A stretch of DNA of 15,014 bases from an uncultured Acetatifactor sp. (GTDB lineage Bacteria > Bacillota > Clostridia > Lachnospirales > Lachnospiraceae), in the NCBI GenBank assembly GCA_910589655.1, contig CAJUTJ010000030.1, positions 1 to 15,014 of the forward strand, read 5' to 3'. The notes beneath the pieces were generated by a model. That model made no database searches. It was not told where the DNA came from and saw nothing but the letters and a program-made list of their open reading frames with translations. Below, piece after piece: positions 6,802 to 14,790 of the stretch. How positions within the stretch are numbered: position 1 is the stretch's first letter; every line of letters starts with the position of its first letter. Both the position numbers and the translations under genes were made by a program.

Positions 6802-8547
6802 TTAAGTCATATACCAATTTGCTTGATTTTCATATAAACATTGATATGTTTTACTGGTTTTCATCAATTCATCATGGGAGCCAATTCCATCCATCGTATG
6901 ATTTTTATCTAAGACAATAATTTTATCCATTAACTTACATATTCCCAATCTATGAGTTATTATAATAACTGTTTTATCATTTAATTCCCTTAAAAGTTTT
7001 ATTATAGCATCTTGTTCATAAATAGGATCCAAACTTGCTGTAGGTTCATCCAACAAATACAAATCTGCATTTTTATGCAAGCATCGGGCTAATGCTATTC
7101 TTTGCCATTGACCGCCTGATAATTCCGTTCCTCCATACTCCTTGCCCAAAAAGACATCTTCCACCTGCAATCCATCTATATTTACATTGTTACCGTTTTC
7201 AAAACCTATGTTTTCTGCCACAGTCATGCAATATTTCCCAAATTCATGCTGCATGACAGAAATATTTCCGTAATCATATTCCGTTTTAGAATTCAAACAG
7301 CATCCGTCGTATGATATTTTCCCCTCTTTTATAGGATAAAGACCTAATAAGCATTTGATAAGAGTAGATTTTCCCGCACCGTTTTCGCCCACCAGTGCTA
7401 CCTTTTCGCCCTTCAGAATTTGAAAACTAATTCCCTCCAGAACGTTCGTATCTTCGTCATAACCAAATGTTACATTTTCTGCTTTTATGCTATCCTTTAC
7501 CGCCAATTTTGTTACGCCTTGGGCTTCTTTCCCATTTATAACATCATAATAACCCCTAATATACAATATGCTTTTTTTTAATTTGTTTCTCTGCTCCCCT
7601 ATCTGTGAAAAATATCGCTGCAAAGCCGGTAATAAAGATACTGCTCCCGCTAATGCCCCTATTAACAGCTCTCCTCTTATACATTGAACTGCAAGGATAA
7701 TCAAGCATAAAATAAGCCCGCTTGTTTTGATCAGATTTGCCTTAAAAAGACTGTTTATTGCCCTTTTTTTAATTTCCCATTCTCTATGAAATAAATGGAA
7801 ACGCTTTTCTTTCCATATATTTACCAACCGATCTCCAGTCTGAAAAATTCTTATTTCCTTAGCTGCTTCTTTACTGAAAAAAATCTTCCATAAGTCATTC
7901 TGCTCTCTTTCAAGCGTTACATTATTTTCTTTTTCTGTCTTTTCTTCTTCCATTGATTTTTTTCTAATCATTATTTCCGGTATAAAGAAACAAAACAAGG
8001 TAAACGGAACTAAAAGATTCCATTTCCCCACAACCAGAAAGGAACTAAATATTGCTATAAGGGTTCCTATGTAACGTATGCTCTGCATGAAGCAATCCGA
8101 AATATTCTCATTTTCCACACATTCCCTTGCTCTGTATATTGTATCCAATTTTTCTTTTTTTTCCAGATCATAATAATTTATATGAACCATAGCGCTTGCC
8201 AACCTACGGTTCATTTCATCGGATACTTTTTCAAATATGAACGTGTTCATTGCCATGGCGTAGCCAAAACTGGATAACTGAAGCACAACAAAAAATCCTA
8301 CATACAATATAATATAGCGAAATAACATTGATTCTTTTAATATAACTGCATTCGTTATTCTTTCCAGCAATAATCCGGTAAGGCTCCCCGAAATGGAATA
8401 TAGCGCAAAATAAGCCAGCACATATATACTTGCCAACGGAACCACGCTAACTACAGCTCTTATTCCAAACCATAATATCTTAGCATCTCCTTGTCTATGT
8501 GCTTCTTTCATCCGGTTAATATCCTTTCGATATTCTACTGATACCAT
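6802..8547 (-). CDS. ABC exporter half-transporter (fused membrane and ATPase domains)
   Basis: This 581-residue protein has an N-terminal membrane domain with hydrophobic segments around 28-62, 73-97, 158-192 and 273-308, then an ATPase domain. The ATPase shows Walker A GENGAGKS (387-394), Q-loop Q433, signature LSGGQ (476-480), Walker B with catalytic DE (500-501) and H-loop H532. All ATPase motifs look intact. It overlaps the preceding ATPase gene by 13 nt and probably pairs with the products of the two upstream genes to make a heterodimeric exporter. The first ATG (8547) lacks a clear ribosome site. The ATG at 8511 has AAAGGA 10 nt upstream and would give 569 residues, so the start is uncertain. 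The substrate is unknown: there is no peptidase domain, and no precursor peptide or immunity gene was recognised nearby. The gene is clearly AT-richer than glgB or ksgA. Confidence 0.93.
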   Translation of the reverse strand: MVSVEYRKDINRMKEAHRQGDAKILWFGIRAVVSVVPLASIYVLAYFALYSISGSLTGLLLERITNAVILKESMLFRYIILYVGFFVVLQLSSFGYAMAMNTFIFEKVSDEMNRRLASAMVHINYYDLEKKEKLDTIYRARECVENENISDCFMQSIRYIGTLIAIFSSFLVVGKWNLLVPFTLFCFFIPEIMIRKKSMEEEKTEKENNVTLEREQNDLWKIFFSKEAAKEIRIFQTGDRLVNIWKEKRFHLFHREWEIKKRAINSLFKANLIKTSGLILCLIILAVQCIRGELLIGALAGAVSLLPALQRYFSQIGEQRNKLKKSILYIRGYYDVINGKEAQGVTKLAVKDSIKAENVTFGYDEDTNVLEGISFQILKGEKVALVGENGAGKSTLIKCLLGLYPIKEGKISYDGCCLNSKTEYDYGNISVMQHEFGKYCMTVAENIGFENGNNVNIDGLQVEDVFLGKEYGGTELSGGQWQRIALARCLHKNADLYLLDEPTASLDPIYEQDAIIKLLRELNDKTVIIITHRLGICKLMDKIIVLDKNHTMDGIGSHDELMKTSKTYQCLYENQANWYMT

Positions 8548-9269
8548 TCACTTTGCCGTTTATACAGCATACTATAGTAATTACTTTGACTCAAAAGATC
8601 ACTGTGCTTACCAATACCGTTTACTTCCCCGTCTTTTATCACAATAATTACATCCGCATATTTAGCCAAGGCCATTCTATGCGTTATTATGATAGTTCCC
8701 CGTGACTGCATTATACCCATAAAGCTATGATATAGATTTGACTCGCTGACCGGATCCATGGAAGCTGTTGGCTCATCTAATATAAGCACTTTTGCTTTTG
8801 ATATTAAAACTCGTGCCAGCGCAATCTTCTGCCACTGTCCATCCGAAAGCTCTAATGAGTGTTCTCCGTATTTCCCAATCTTGTCATCTAGTCTGGCAAC
8901 CAAATCAACCAGCCCGACTGTCTTTAAGACCTCCGCATATTTCTCTTCATTCTCACTTTTATCAAGACACAAGGAAAGATTTTCTCTTAAAGATAAAGGA
9001 TAGCGATAAAAGTCTTGAAACGCAACCGCAAACAATTCCTTTTTTTCTTTTGCCGACAACTCAGAAATTTTTTTGTTTTCAATAAAAATATTGCCTCTTT
9101 GAGGAGTATGCAAACCTAATATCAGTTTTATTAATGTCGATTTTCCTGCGCCGTTTTCACCCACCAGCGCAACGTTGCATCCCAAGGGAATTCTTATATT
9201 TAAATTGTTAAATACAATCTTTTCACCATATGAAAATGACACATTCTCAAATATGATTTCACTGCTCAT
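8535..9269 (-). CDS. ABC transporter ATPase subunit (stand-alone nucleotide-binding domain)
   Basis: This 244-residue ATPase has Walker A GENGAGKS (37-44), Q-loop Q85, a signature with one change (LSDGQ, 141-145), Walker B with DE (165-166), D-loop SMDP and H-loop H197. It aligns in layout with the ATPase half of a fused exporter, starting at the usual 'EIIFENVSFSYG' boundary, and it directly continues where the upstream membrane protein ends. The genes overlap by 11 nt in different frames. The ATG has its own ribosome site (AGAGGG, 5 nt spacing), which supports a natural split rather than a sequencing frameshift. It presumably couples the 325-residue membrane subunit and pairs with the 581-residue half-transporter. 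The end overlaps the next gene by 13 nt, which suggests translational coupling. Confidence 0.93.
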   Translation of the reverse strand: MSSEIIFENVSFSYGEKIVFNNLNIRIPLGCNVALVGENGAGKSTLIKLILGLHTPQRGNIFIENKKISELSAKEKKELFAVAFQDFYRYPLSLRENLSLCLDKSENEEKYAEVLKTVGLVDLVARLDDKIGKYGEHSLELSDGQWQKIALARVLISKAKVLILDEPTASMDPVSESNLYHSFMGIMQSRGTIIITHRMALAKYADVIIVIKDGEVNGIGKHSDLLSQSNYYSMLYKRQSEWYQ

Positions 9270-10236
9270 CTATGCCCTCTATTCTTTTTAGGTTTTCATA
9301 GTATGCTATTTTTTGCAGTTCCTCTCCGCAGCCCACATACTCTTCCGAAAACAGACCCGATAAACCACTAATCATATCAATCATTTTAATACTCGCCAAA
9401 AACACTCCAACCGGAACTATGCTATTATAAACTTTCCATCCTACCATACCTAATGCCCATATTGCCCATAAACTAAGAAACAGACATGAATATCCATAAT
9501 ATTTCTGTGTGCAAAAGCTTATCTTCAACCTCTTTCGATAAACTCTTTTCATATATTGATCTATCTTGTTCATAAAAAAGGATTCTGTTTGCAATATTTT
9601 TATTTCATATAAATATTTCTTATCAAAAAAAAGATTAATATAATATTTTAACATCCTTTCTTCCGGTATCTTATCATTTTCCAACTCATCGCTGGTAACC
9701 ATTATCTTATAATCAAAGAAAAAGATTGCGGCAATCAGGCAAATGCTTACACAAACTCCGATTCCAGATATGTAAATCAAATATACAAAAATAGCGGTCA
9801 ATTGAATAAAGATCCTCATTAGATTCGAAAAAGAAAAAAAAGCTTTTATAAAATGTTGGTACGGCTTATCAGATACTTTCTCTATTACATCATACATATT
9901 TTCATTCTCATAACAATCATAGTCCAAGGAATTGACTGTCTCTGCGATCTCAGTTCCCAAATTTATGGAAATTGATTTTTCTAAACGAAAAGCCGTTTGA
10001 GCTTTAAGATTATCCAATAAGTTTTTTGCGAAAAAATAGCTGCATAACAATGCAAGCCCTATTCCTCCGGCAGAAAATATATCTTCATTTTTAGCAAATC
10101 CATCAACAATCATCTGCAGTATCAATAACTGTGAAGCAGAAACAATACTCAGCAAAATATCAACATTTAAATAGGCAATGGCTTCAACCTTAGCATATCT
10201 AAACATTATATGCAGCATATTAATACACTTTTTCAT
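9259..10236 (-). CDS. ABC transporter membrane subunit (transmembrane domain only)
   Basis: This 325-residue protein has about six hydrophobic segments (roughly 22-45, 55-75, 135-155, 157-176, 248-270 and 274-295) and the layout of an ABC exporter membrane domain. It ends at KIAYYENLKRIEGIDEQ, just where the linker to an ATPase domain would normally begin; the ATPase is encoded by the next gene. Together the two total 569 residues, like a normal half-transporter. The ATG is preceded by GGAGAAGAGA. It starts 65 nt after ksgA; no convincing promoter or terminator is seen in that gap, so read-through from ksgA is possible. Base composition is strongly AT-rich: a hand count of 9601-9660 gives 8 G/C in 60, against 31 in 60 at 13561-13620 in the MBOAT gene. 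This suggests horizontal acquisition of the cassette. Confidence 0.88.
   Translation of the reverse strand: MKKCINMLHIMFRYAKVEAIAYLNVDILLSIVSASQLLILQMIVDGFAKNEDIFSAGGIGLALLCSYFFAKNLLDNLKAQTAFRLEKSISINLGTEIAETVNSLDYDCYENENMYDVIEKVSDKPYQHFIKAFFSFSNLMRIFIQLTAIFVYLIYISGIGVCVSICLIAAIFFFDYKIMVTSDELENDKIPEERMLKYYINLFFDKKYLYEIKILQTESFFMNKIDQYMKRVYRKRLKISFCTQKYYGYSCLFLSLWAIWALGMVGWKVYNSIVPVGVFLASIKMIDMISGLSGLFSEEYVGCGEELQKIAYYENLKRIEGIDEQ
9275..9280 (-). promoter_or_regulatory. Ribosome binding site of the ATPase-only gene
   Basis: AGAGGG lies 5 nt before the ATG at 9269, inside the end of the membrane-subunit gene. It shows that the ATPase domain has its own translation start and decides against reading the pair as one frameshifted gene. 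Confidence 0.7.
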
Positions 10237-10301
10237 TGATTCTCTTCTCCGGTATAATATCTAATTTATGCATTAGGCACCCTTACCACTCCATATTTAT
10301 T

Positions 10302-11156
10302 TTACAGCAAATTACTTAATTCCGCAAACTGCTCCAGAGTCAGCGTCTCACCTCGCACTGCAGGCGGTAATTTCATTTCTTCCAGAGCCCTTGCCACCTG
10401 TTCCTTTGACAACTGTAGCTCCGCCGCATTGCATAAGCCATTTATCAGCGTCTTTCTTCTCTGGTTAAAAGATGCCCTGATCAAGGCAAACATTTTCTTT
10501 TCGTCCTTCACCTCCACCGGAGAAGCCTCATGTTTTGTGAGGCGTATCACCGCGCTGCCCACATTGGGACGGGGAATAAAGCAGTTGGGGGGCACCTTTG
10601 CCACAATCTCAGGTTTCGCATAATACTGCACCGCCAGAGACAATGCACCGTAGTCCTTCGTTCCGGGCCCCACCTGTATTCTGTCCGCCACTTCCTTCTG
10701 CACCATAATCGTGATGCTCTTCAACGGCACATGGCTTTCCAATAATCCCATAATAATGGGCGTGGTTATGTAATAAGGAAGGCTGGCCACTACTTTTACA
10801 GGCTTTCCGCCGTTTTTTTCTTCCACGATTTTGTGAATATCCAGTTTCAGAATATCCTCATTTATAATCGTCACATTATCATAACCGGACAGCGTATCTT
10901 GCAAAATGGGAATCAGGTTCTTGTCGATTTCCACGGCCGCCACCGTGCCTGCGCTTTCCGCAAGATACTGTGTCATGGTGCCGATACCCGGACCAATCTC
11001 TAATACGTAATCCTCTTTCGTAACATCCGCCGCCGCGATAATCCGTTTCAGCACATTGGTATCAATCAGAAAATTCTGTCCAAATCTTTTCTGGAAATTA
11101 AAATTATATTTTTGCAATATTTTTATAGTATTTTGTGGTATCCCTAAATCAGCCAT
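10302..11156 (-). CDS. ksgA: 16S rRNA (adenine1518/1519-N6)-dimethyltransferase KsgA/RsmA
   Basis: KsgA dimethylates two adjacent adenines in the 3' hairpin of 16S rRNA during small-subunit assembly; loss causes kasugamycin resistance. The 284-residue protein has the N-terminal KRFGQNFL motif (23-30), the SAM-binding loop EIGPGIG (53-59), the acidic VEID (75-78), NED (99-101), and the catalytic-motif region ASLPYYITTP (124-133). Most family members have Asn where this protein has Ser125 (NLPY becomes SLPY). The C-terminal helical domain includes the FIPRPNVGSAVIRL segment. The start has AAGGA 4 nt upstream. It follows the HAD gene by 67 nt on the same strand with no terminator evident. The family assignment is firm; the Ser substitution is noted separately. 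Confidence 0.96.
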   Translation of the reverse strand: MADLGIPQNTIKILQKYNFNFQKRFGQNFLIDTNVLKRIIAAADVTKEDYVLEIGPGIGTMTQYLAESAGTVAAVEIDKNLIPILQDTLSGYDNVTIINEDILKLDIHKIVEEKNGGKPVKVVASLPYYITTPIIMGLLESHVPLKSITIMVQKEVADRIQVGPGTKDYGALSLAVQYYAKPEIVAKVPPNCFIPRPNVGSAVIRLTKHEASPVEVKDEKKMFALIRASFNQRRKTLINGLCNAAELQLSKEQVARALEEMKLPPAVRGETLTLEQFAELSNLL

Positions 11157-11223
11157 TCATTCCTTCCCGCTTTCCCCAATTCTCGCCGATTCAATCCGCT
11201 CCCGGAATGTGTTTGAAAATCAT

Positions 11224-11874
11224 TCACCCCTTCGATTTCATAAAATCAAGAACCTCTGCCAAATCCTTGAAAATATGGTGGCTGAGGTGTCTCATTTCCT
11301 CGTCGGGCTGCAGCATATCCGGAACCATCAACGGGCACATTCCCGCAGCATAGGCGGAACGGATCCCGTTGGGAGAGTCCTCCACGGCATATGCCTCACA
11401 AGGCTCTATCCCCAGCGCCCGACACGCCAGCAGATAAATATCCGGCAAGGGTTTGGAATGTTCCACCATATCCCCTGTGACAACGGCTTGAAAATAATCC
11501 TTAATTCCCGACTGTCCTAAATGATGCATCACGGATGACCGCTTTGTAGAAGACGCCAGCCCCACGATCCATTTTTCTTCTTTCAGCCAATCCAATATCT
11601 CCCGCACCCCGGCCATCATAGGCAGTCCGTTTTTCTCAATGCTGTCCCAGAAGAAATCGGACGCTTTTTTCCGAAATCTGTCATAATCAAAGTCCTGTCC
11701 ATATGCCTCCAGAACGATCTTCTTGCTGTCATTGGCATTTCGGCCAATACATTGGGGGAAAATTTTCTCCATATCCGGCAGCCCGTCCAAATCCGCCACG
11801 GCAATCCAGCTCTCCATACATACCCGCTCCGTGTCAAACAAGACTCCGTCCATATCAAATACTACCGCTCTCAT
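11224..11874 (-). CDS. HAD-superfamily hydrolase, beta-phosphoglucomutase/phosphatase type
   Basis: This 216-residue HAD enzyme probably acts on a sugar phosphate or other small phosphoester in the cytoplasm. Motif I is FDMDGVLFDTE with nucleophile D7 and acid/base D9. A helical C1 cap follows at about 17-85. Motif II is LASST (106-110), the motif III lysine is K141 in HSKPLPDIY, and motif IV is EDSPNG with E165-D166. The layout matches the PgmB/GPH subfamily, but that subfamily covers many substrates and neither phosphatase nor mutase can be chosen from sequence alone. The ATG has a strong AGGAGG 6 nt upstream. It lies 72 nt after the DHHW gene and 67 nt before ksgA, all on the same strand. 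Confidence 0.9.
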   Translation of the reverse strand: MRAVVFDMDGVLFDTERVCMESWIAVADLDGLPDMEKIFPQCIGRNANDSKKIVLEAYGQDFDYDRFRKKASDFFWDSIEKNGLPMMAGVREILDWLKEEKWIVGLASSTKRSSVMHHLGQSGIKDYFQAVVTGDMVEHSKPLPDIYLLACRALGIEPCEAYAVEDSPNGIRSAYAAGMCPLMVPDMLQPDEEMRHLSHHIFKDLAEVLDFMKSKG

Positions 11875-11946
11875 ATCCTTCCTCCTTTGCGCCGCTTTTC
11901 ACTTTTCCAGCTATGCCGCTTCAACGGTATAAGCCGCCAAGCGGAA

Positions 11947-13068
11947 CTATTCCGTATAACTGAACTCCTCCAAAAAGTGAATACAGTTATAGAGCACCAG
12001 CACATCCATTCCCTCTTCCGGCTCCATCTGCTTCATCAGGGCGGACAGCCTGCCGTTGTAATATCTTAAGTCAACTACATATATCCGCTGGTAATGAGGC
12101 GTCAGCAGGGGGATCATGCTATTGGCATAAGAATCCTTAATCACAAAGAGGGTTTTCCCGTTACGATAGCTGGTGTCAATCTGAATAAACGCATGGTTGT
12201 CGTCCAGAAAAAATCCGTATTGATTTTTTGTTTCCAAATAAGATTCTTCATAAAAAGTATCCGTCTCTCTTTGGAAATCATAGGTCACGGTAATCGGTCG
12301 CTTTTCCGTCGATGCAAAATATCGTATGGTGTCGCCTTTGCGGTCCAGATTTGTCTTGGAATGCAATGTCCCCAGAAAATCCTCAGAAGCTACGGCCATG
12401 GCATTGAGACGGTAAGCAAAGGGATCTTCCCCCCTGTTTTCCGCCCATGCAAGATAACCGTAATAGGCGCCCAGACTGGTCCAGTGATGGTCGGTGCGAT
12501 AGTAGATTTCTTCCTCGGCATGAGCCCTCAGGCTTCCGTAGACATCTACATAATGGCTGTCCCCCACCTGTTCCGCAATCATCTCCAGCAGCTCTGCCTG
12601 ATCATAATACGGAGCATTGGCAGGCATCTTATCCGTCAGAATATTGTCGGCGGTAGGCACCAGCATGACCGTGGCATCCCATTGTTCCACAAGCTTTTGA
12701 AGCAGCGCCGTCCGCTTTGCCACCAGAAGCTCGGAGTAGTCTTCCGGCAGATGCTGCTCTATGAGATAACCGTCGGATCCCAAATACACCCCGTTGATCT
12801 CCTTTTTCTGCAGCAAAATATCCATCCGGGTCTTTATCCCGATCCACTTATCCCTGCCCACGAACTGATCCGTCACATAAGTCTCATAGTCCTTTGCAAA
12901 TTCCCCTGAAAAAATGCTCTCTCTGGAAGCCACAGGCCTGACGGCAAGCAATCGGTTCTCCGTCTCCGAGTAAAGCCTGTCACCGCGGAAGAAATCCGCA
13001 ACGGTAAAAATTAGTATTATGGCAGCCACCACTGCCGTTGTAAAAAGAGCGTTTTTCTTTTCTCCCAT
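11947..13068 (-). CDS. DHHW-family membrane-anchored protein (AlgJ/AlgX-like O-acetylation partner)
   Basis: This protein is 373 residues from the chosen start. One N-terminal membrane segment (about 8-25) anchors an extracellular SGNH-like domain. The family motif TDHHW is at 192-196, and KDSYANS (311-317) gives the putative Ser nucleophile S313. In AlgJ/AlgX-type systems such proteins accept or transfer acetyl groups supplied by an MBOAT protein, and the gene directly follows an MBOAT gene, so polysaccharide O-acetylation is the likely job. The frame is open 39 codons further upstream, to 13185, but that extension would put a polar segment before the membrane anchor and has no ribosome site. 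The ATG at 13068 has AGAGAGG at 5 nt. The 187 nt between it and the MBOAT stop contain no obvious promoter. Confidence 0.88.
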   Translation of the reverse strand: MGEKKNALFTTAVVAAIILIFTVADFFRGDRLYSETENRLLAVRPVASRESIFSGEFAKDYETYVTDQFVGRDKWIGIKTRMDILLQKKEINGVYLGSDGYLIEQHLPEDYSELLVAKRTALLQKLVEQWDATVMLVPTADNILTDKMPANAPYYDQAELLEMIAEQVGDSHYVDVYGSLRAHAEEEIYYRTDHHWTSLGAYYGYLAWAENRGEDPFAYRLNAMAVASEDFLGTLHSKTNLDRKGDTIRYFASTEKRPITVTYDFQRETDTFYEESYLETKNQYGFFLDDNHAFIQIDTSYRNGKTLFVIKDSYANSMIPLLTPHYQRIYVVDLRYYNGRLSALMKQMEPEEGMDVLVLYNCIHFLEEFSYTE

Positions 13069-13073
13069 TGCAA

Positions 13074-13080
13074 CCTCTCT
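13074..13080 (-). promoter_or_regulatory. Ribosome binding site fixing the DHHW gene start
   Basis: AGAGAGG lies 5 nt before the ATG at 13068. This supports that start over the upstream in-frame ATG codons at 13185, 13176 and 13170, none of which has a comparable site. Confidence 0.7.
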
Positions 13081-13255
13081 CCGCGACAATCCCTGACTGC
13101 CGTCCTTAAATACTTTGTCCCCGCACTTTGCGAATTTACCGCTTGTCTGCCTCCGACCCCCTGCATGCATTGCCATAAAGGGCATACGGGCAAGTCATTG
13201 GGAGCAAGCTTCCACAGACAAATTGTATCAACGTTTCCGCATGGTGAACCGTTTC

Positions 13256-14668
13256 TTAAAATCTGAAATACAAGAACGGGTTAAATGTGGCATCTACGAT
13301 AACGGCGGTGCAAAGCAGCAGCAAGAGCGCAGGAACCACCTTTTCTCCCAGCCGGTACAGGGCTATGCCCCATCCGGTTTCAGACTTCTCCAGCCTGCCG
13401 ATGATTCTGCCCGGAAGCGGCGTGGACGCAATCAATGCAATGGCAAACAGGATGAAATACTCCCCAAACAAATACAGCCCCTGACTGTCTATCAGATTAC
13501 TTCCGAACCGAAACATTGCCCGCAAATATCCCCCGATTTCCACCGGAGTTTCCAGCGCGAACAAAACCCAGCCGAACAACACTGCCGCCGCATTATACAA
13601 GATTCCGATTCCCTTCGGCAGCCGGTTCAATACCTTCCCAAGAAACAGCTTCTCAATCATCAACAAAAAGGCAAACCACAATCCCCAGAAAAGGAAGTTC
13701 CAGCCCGCACCGTGCCAAATGCCGGTGAGCGTCCAGACGATCAATATGTTCAACAGCTGTCTGGGTACACCCTTGCGGTTTCCACCCAGCGGAATATAGA
13801 CATACTCCCGGAACCAGCTTCCCAGAGAAATATGCCATCTACGCCAAAATTCCGTGATAGAGGAAGCAATATAGGGATAATTGAAGTTTTCCGGAAAATG
13901 AAAACCCATAATTTCCCCCAATCCGATGGCCATATCGGAATAGCCCGAGAAGTCAAAATAAATCTGGAATGCAAATGCAAATATGCCCATCCATGCGGTA
14001 AACGCACTGATGCTCCCGAATTCCATGGCAGTTATCATTGCCCAAAGTTCACCTATGGTATTTGCCAGCAATGCTTTTTTCGCAAGTCCGGCCACAAAAC
14101 GTTTCACTCCGCGGCTGATTCCCACCATATCTATTTTTCTGTTATGCAGGTTTTCCTCCACGGAACTATATTTTACGATGGGACCGGCTATCAGCTGAGG
14201 GAACATTGTCACATATACACCAAAATCCAAAATGCTTTTCTGCATCTTGGCCTTGCCCCGGTATACATCTATGGTATAGGACATGGTCTGAAACGTATAG
14301 AAAGAGATCCCAATGGGCAGCGGAAGGTTCAGAAGCGGCAGCGAAGCGCCGGTAAGGTTAATTACCGTCTGAATCAGAAAATCCGCATACTTAAAAAAGC
14401 ACAAAATAAACAGATTGATCACCACGGAAAGCACCAAAAAAAATTTAGCTTGCGCCCGCCCCCTGAATCTCCCGATCAGCCGTCCATTGACATAATCCAC
14501 CACTGTGGAAAACAGCATCAATACTATATAAACCGGTTCACCCCATGCATAGAAAATCAGGCTCCCCAAAAAGAGAATAACATTCTTTCCTCTTCCGGGA
14601 ACCAGAAAATAAATCAAAAAGAATATGGGCAAAAACCGGAACAAAAACATGACACTGCTAAAAACCAT
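13256..14668 (-). CDS. MBOAT-family O-acyltransferase (AlgI/DltB-like)
   Basis: This 470-residue polytopic membrane protein begins MVFSSVMFLF and has many hydrophobic segments. It carries the MBOAT signatures: YFDFSGYSDMAIGLG (237-251), FWRRWHISLGSWFREYVYIP (274-293) with H279, and the catalytic GIWHGAGWNF with H319. The length is typical of AlgI homologues. It would move acetyl groups from a cytoplasmic donor across the membrane to a glycan, working with the DHHW protein encoded next. The start is preceded by GGGG at 7 nt. A small terminator-like hairpin lies about 22 nt upstream. The target polysaccharide cannot be told, as no glycosyltransferase genes are in view. PatA-type peptidoglycan or teichoic-acid acylation by a relative is an alternative. 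Confidence 0.95.
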   Translation of the reverse strand: MVFSSVMFLFRFLPIFFLIYFLVPGRGKNVILFLGSLIFYAWGEPVYIVLMLFSTVVDYVNGRLIGRFRGRAQAKFFLVLSVVINLFILCFFKYADFLIQTVINLTGASLPLLNLPLPIGISFYTFQTMSYTIDVYRGKAKMQKSILDFGVYVTMFPQLIAGPIVKYSSVEENLHNRKIDMVGISRGVKRFVAGLAKKALLANTIGELWAMITAMEFGSISAFTAWMGIFAFAFQIYFDFSGYSDMAIGLGEIMGFHFPENFNYPYIASSITEFWRRWHISLGSWFREYVYIPLGGNRKGVPRQLLNILIVWTLTGIWHGAGWNFLFWGLWFAFLLMIEKLFLGKVLNRLPKGIGILYNAAAVLFGWVLFALETPVEIGGYLRAMFRFGSNLIDSQGLYLFGEYFILFAIALIASTPLPGRIIGRLEKSETGWGIALYRLGEKVVPALLLLLCTAVIVDATFNPFLYFRF

Positions 14669-14690
14669 TTTTATACCCCGTAACTACTTC

Positions 14691-14707
14691 AAAAAGGGTC
14701 GCACCCT
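14691..14707 (-). terminator. Short terminator-like hairpin upstream of the MBOAT gene
   Basis: On the minus strand AGGGT-GCG-ACCCT is followed by further T residues, giving a run of five Ts. The 5-bp stem is short, so it would be a weak terminator for a leftward transcript arriving through the repeat array, or a leader attenuator of the MBOAT operon. No strong sigma-A promoter is visible between here and the MBOAT start. Confidence 0.4.
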
Positions 14708-14790
14708 CTCTGCACATGCCAATCAAATTTCTTGACAATAGAATCCTGTAAATAGATCCCATTCATAAATATACTCCTGCACTTCTTGCC

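Noticed and set aside
9259..9269. Sequencing frameshift splitting a single ABC gene
   Set aside because: Considered likely at first, but the second gene has its own ATG and AGAGGG site at correct spacing, so a natural split is preferred; reads would settle it.
10252..10258. TATTATA as a -10 box for the ABC operon
   Set aside because: No acceptable -35 lies 16-18 bp upstream, and transcription would begin almost on top of the ribosome site.
13069..13185. N-terminal extension of the DHHW protein by 39 residues
   Set aside because: No ribosome site, a polar sequence before the membrane anchor, and a much better start at 13068.
13115..14683. Plus-strand open frame of 522 codons opposite the MBOAT gene
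   Set aside because: The opposite strand encodes an unmistakable MBOAT protein with its catalytic motifs; the plus translation has no recognisable domain.
14732..14760. Plus-strand promoter with TTGACA at 14732-14737
   Set aside because: The -35 box is perfect, but the base run 17 bp downstream (GATCCC) is not a -10 box and no plus-strand gene follows with a ribosome site.
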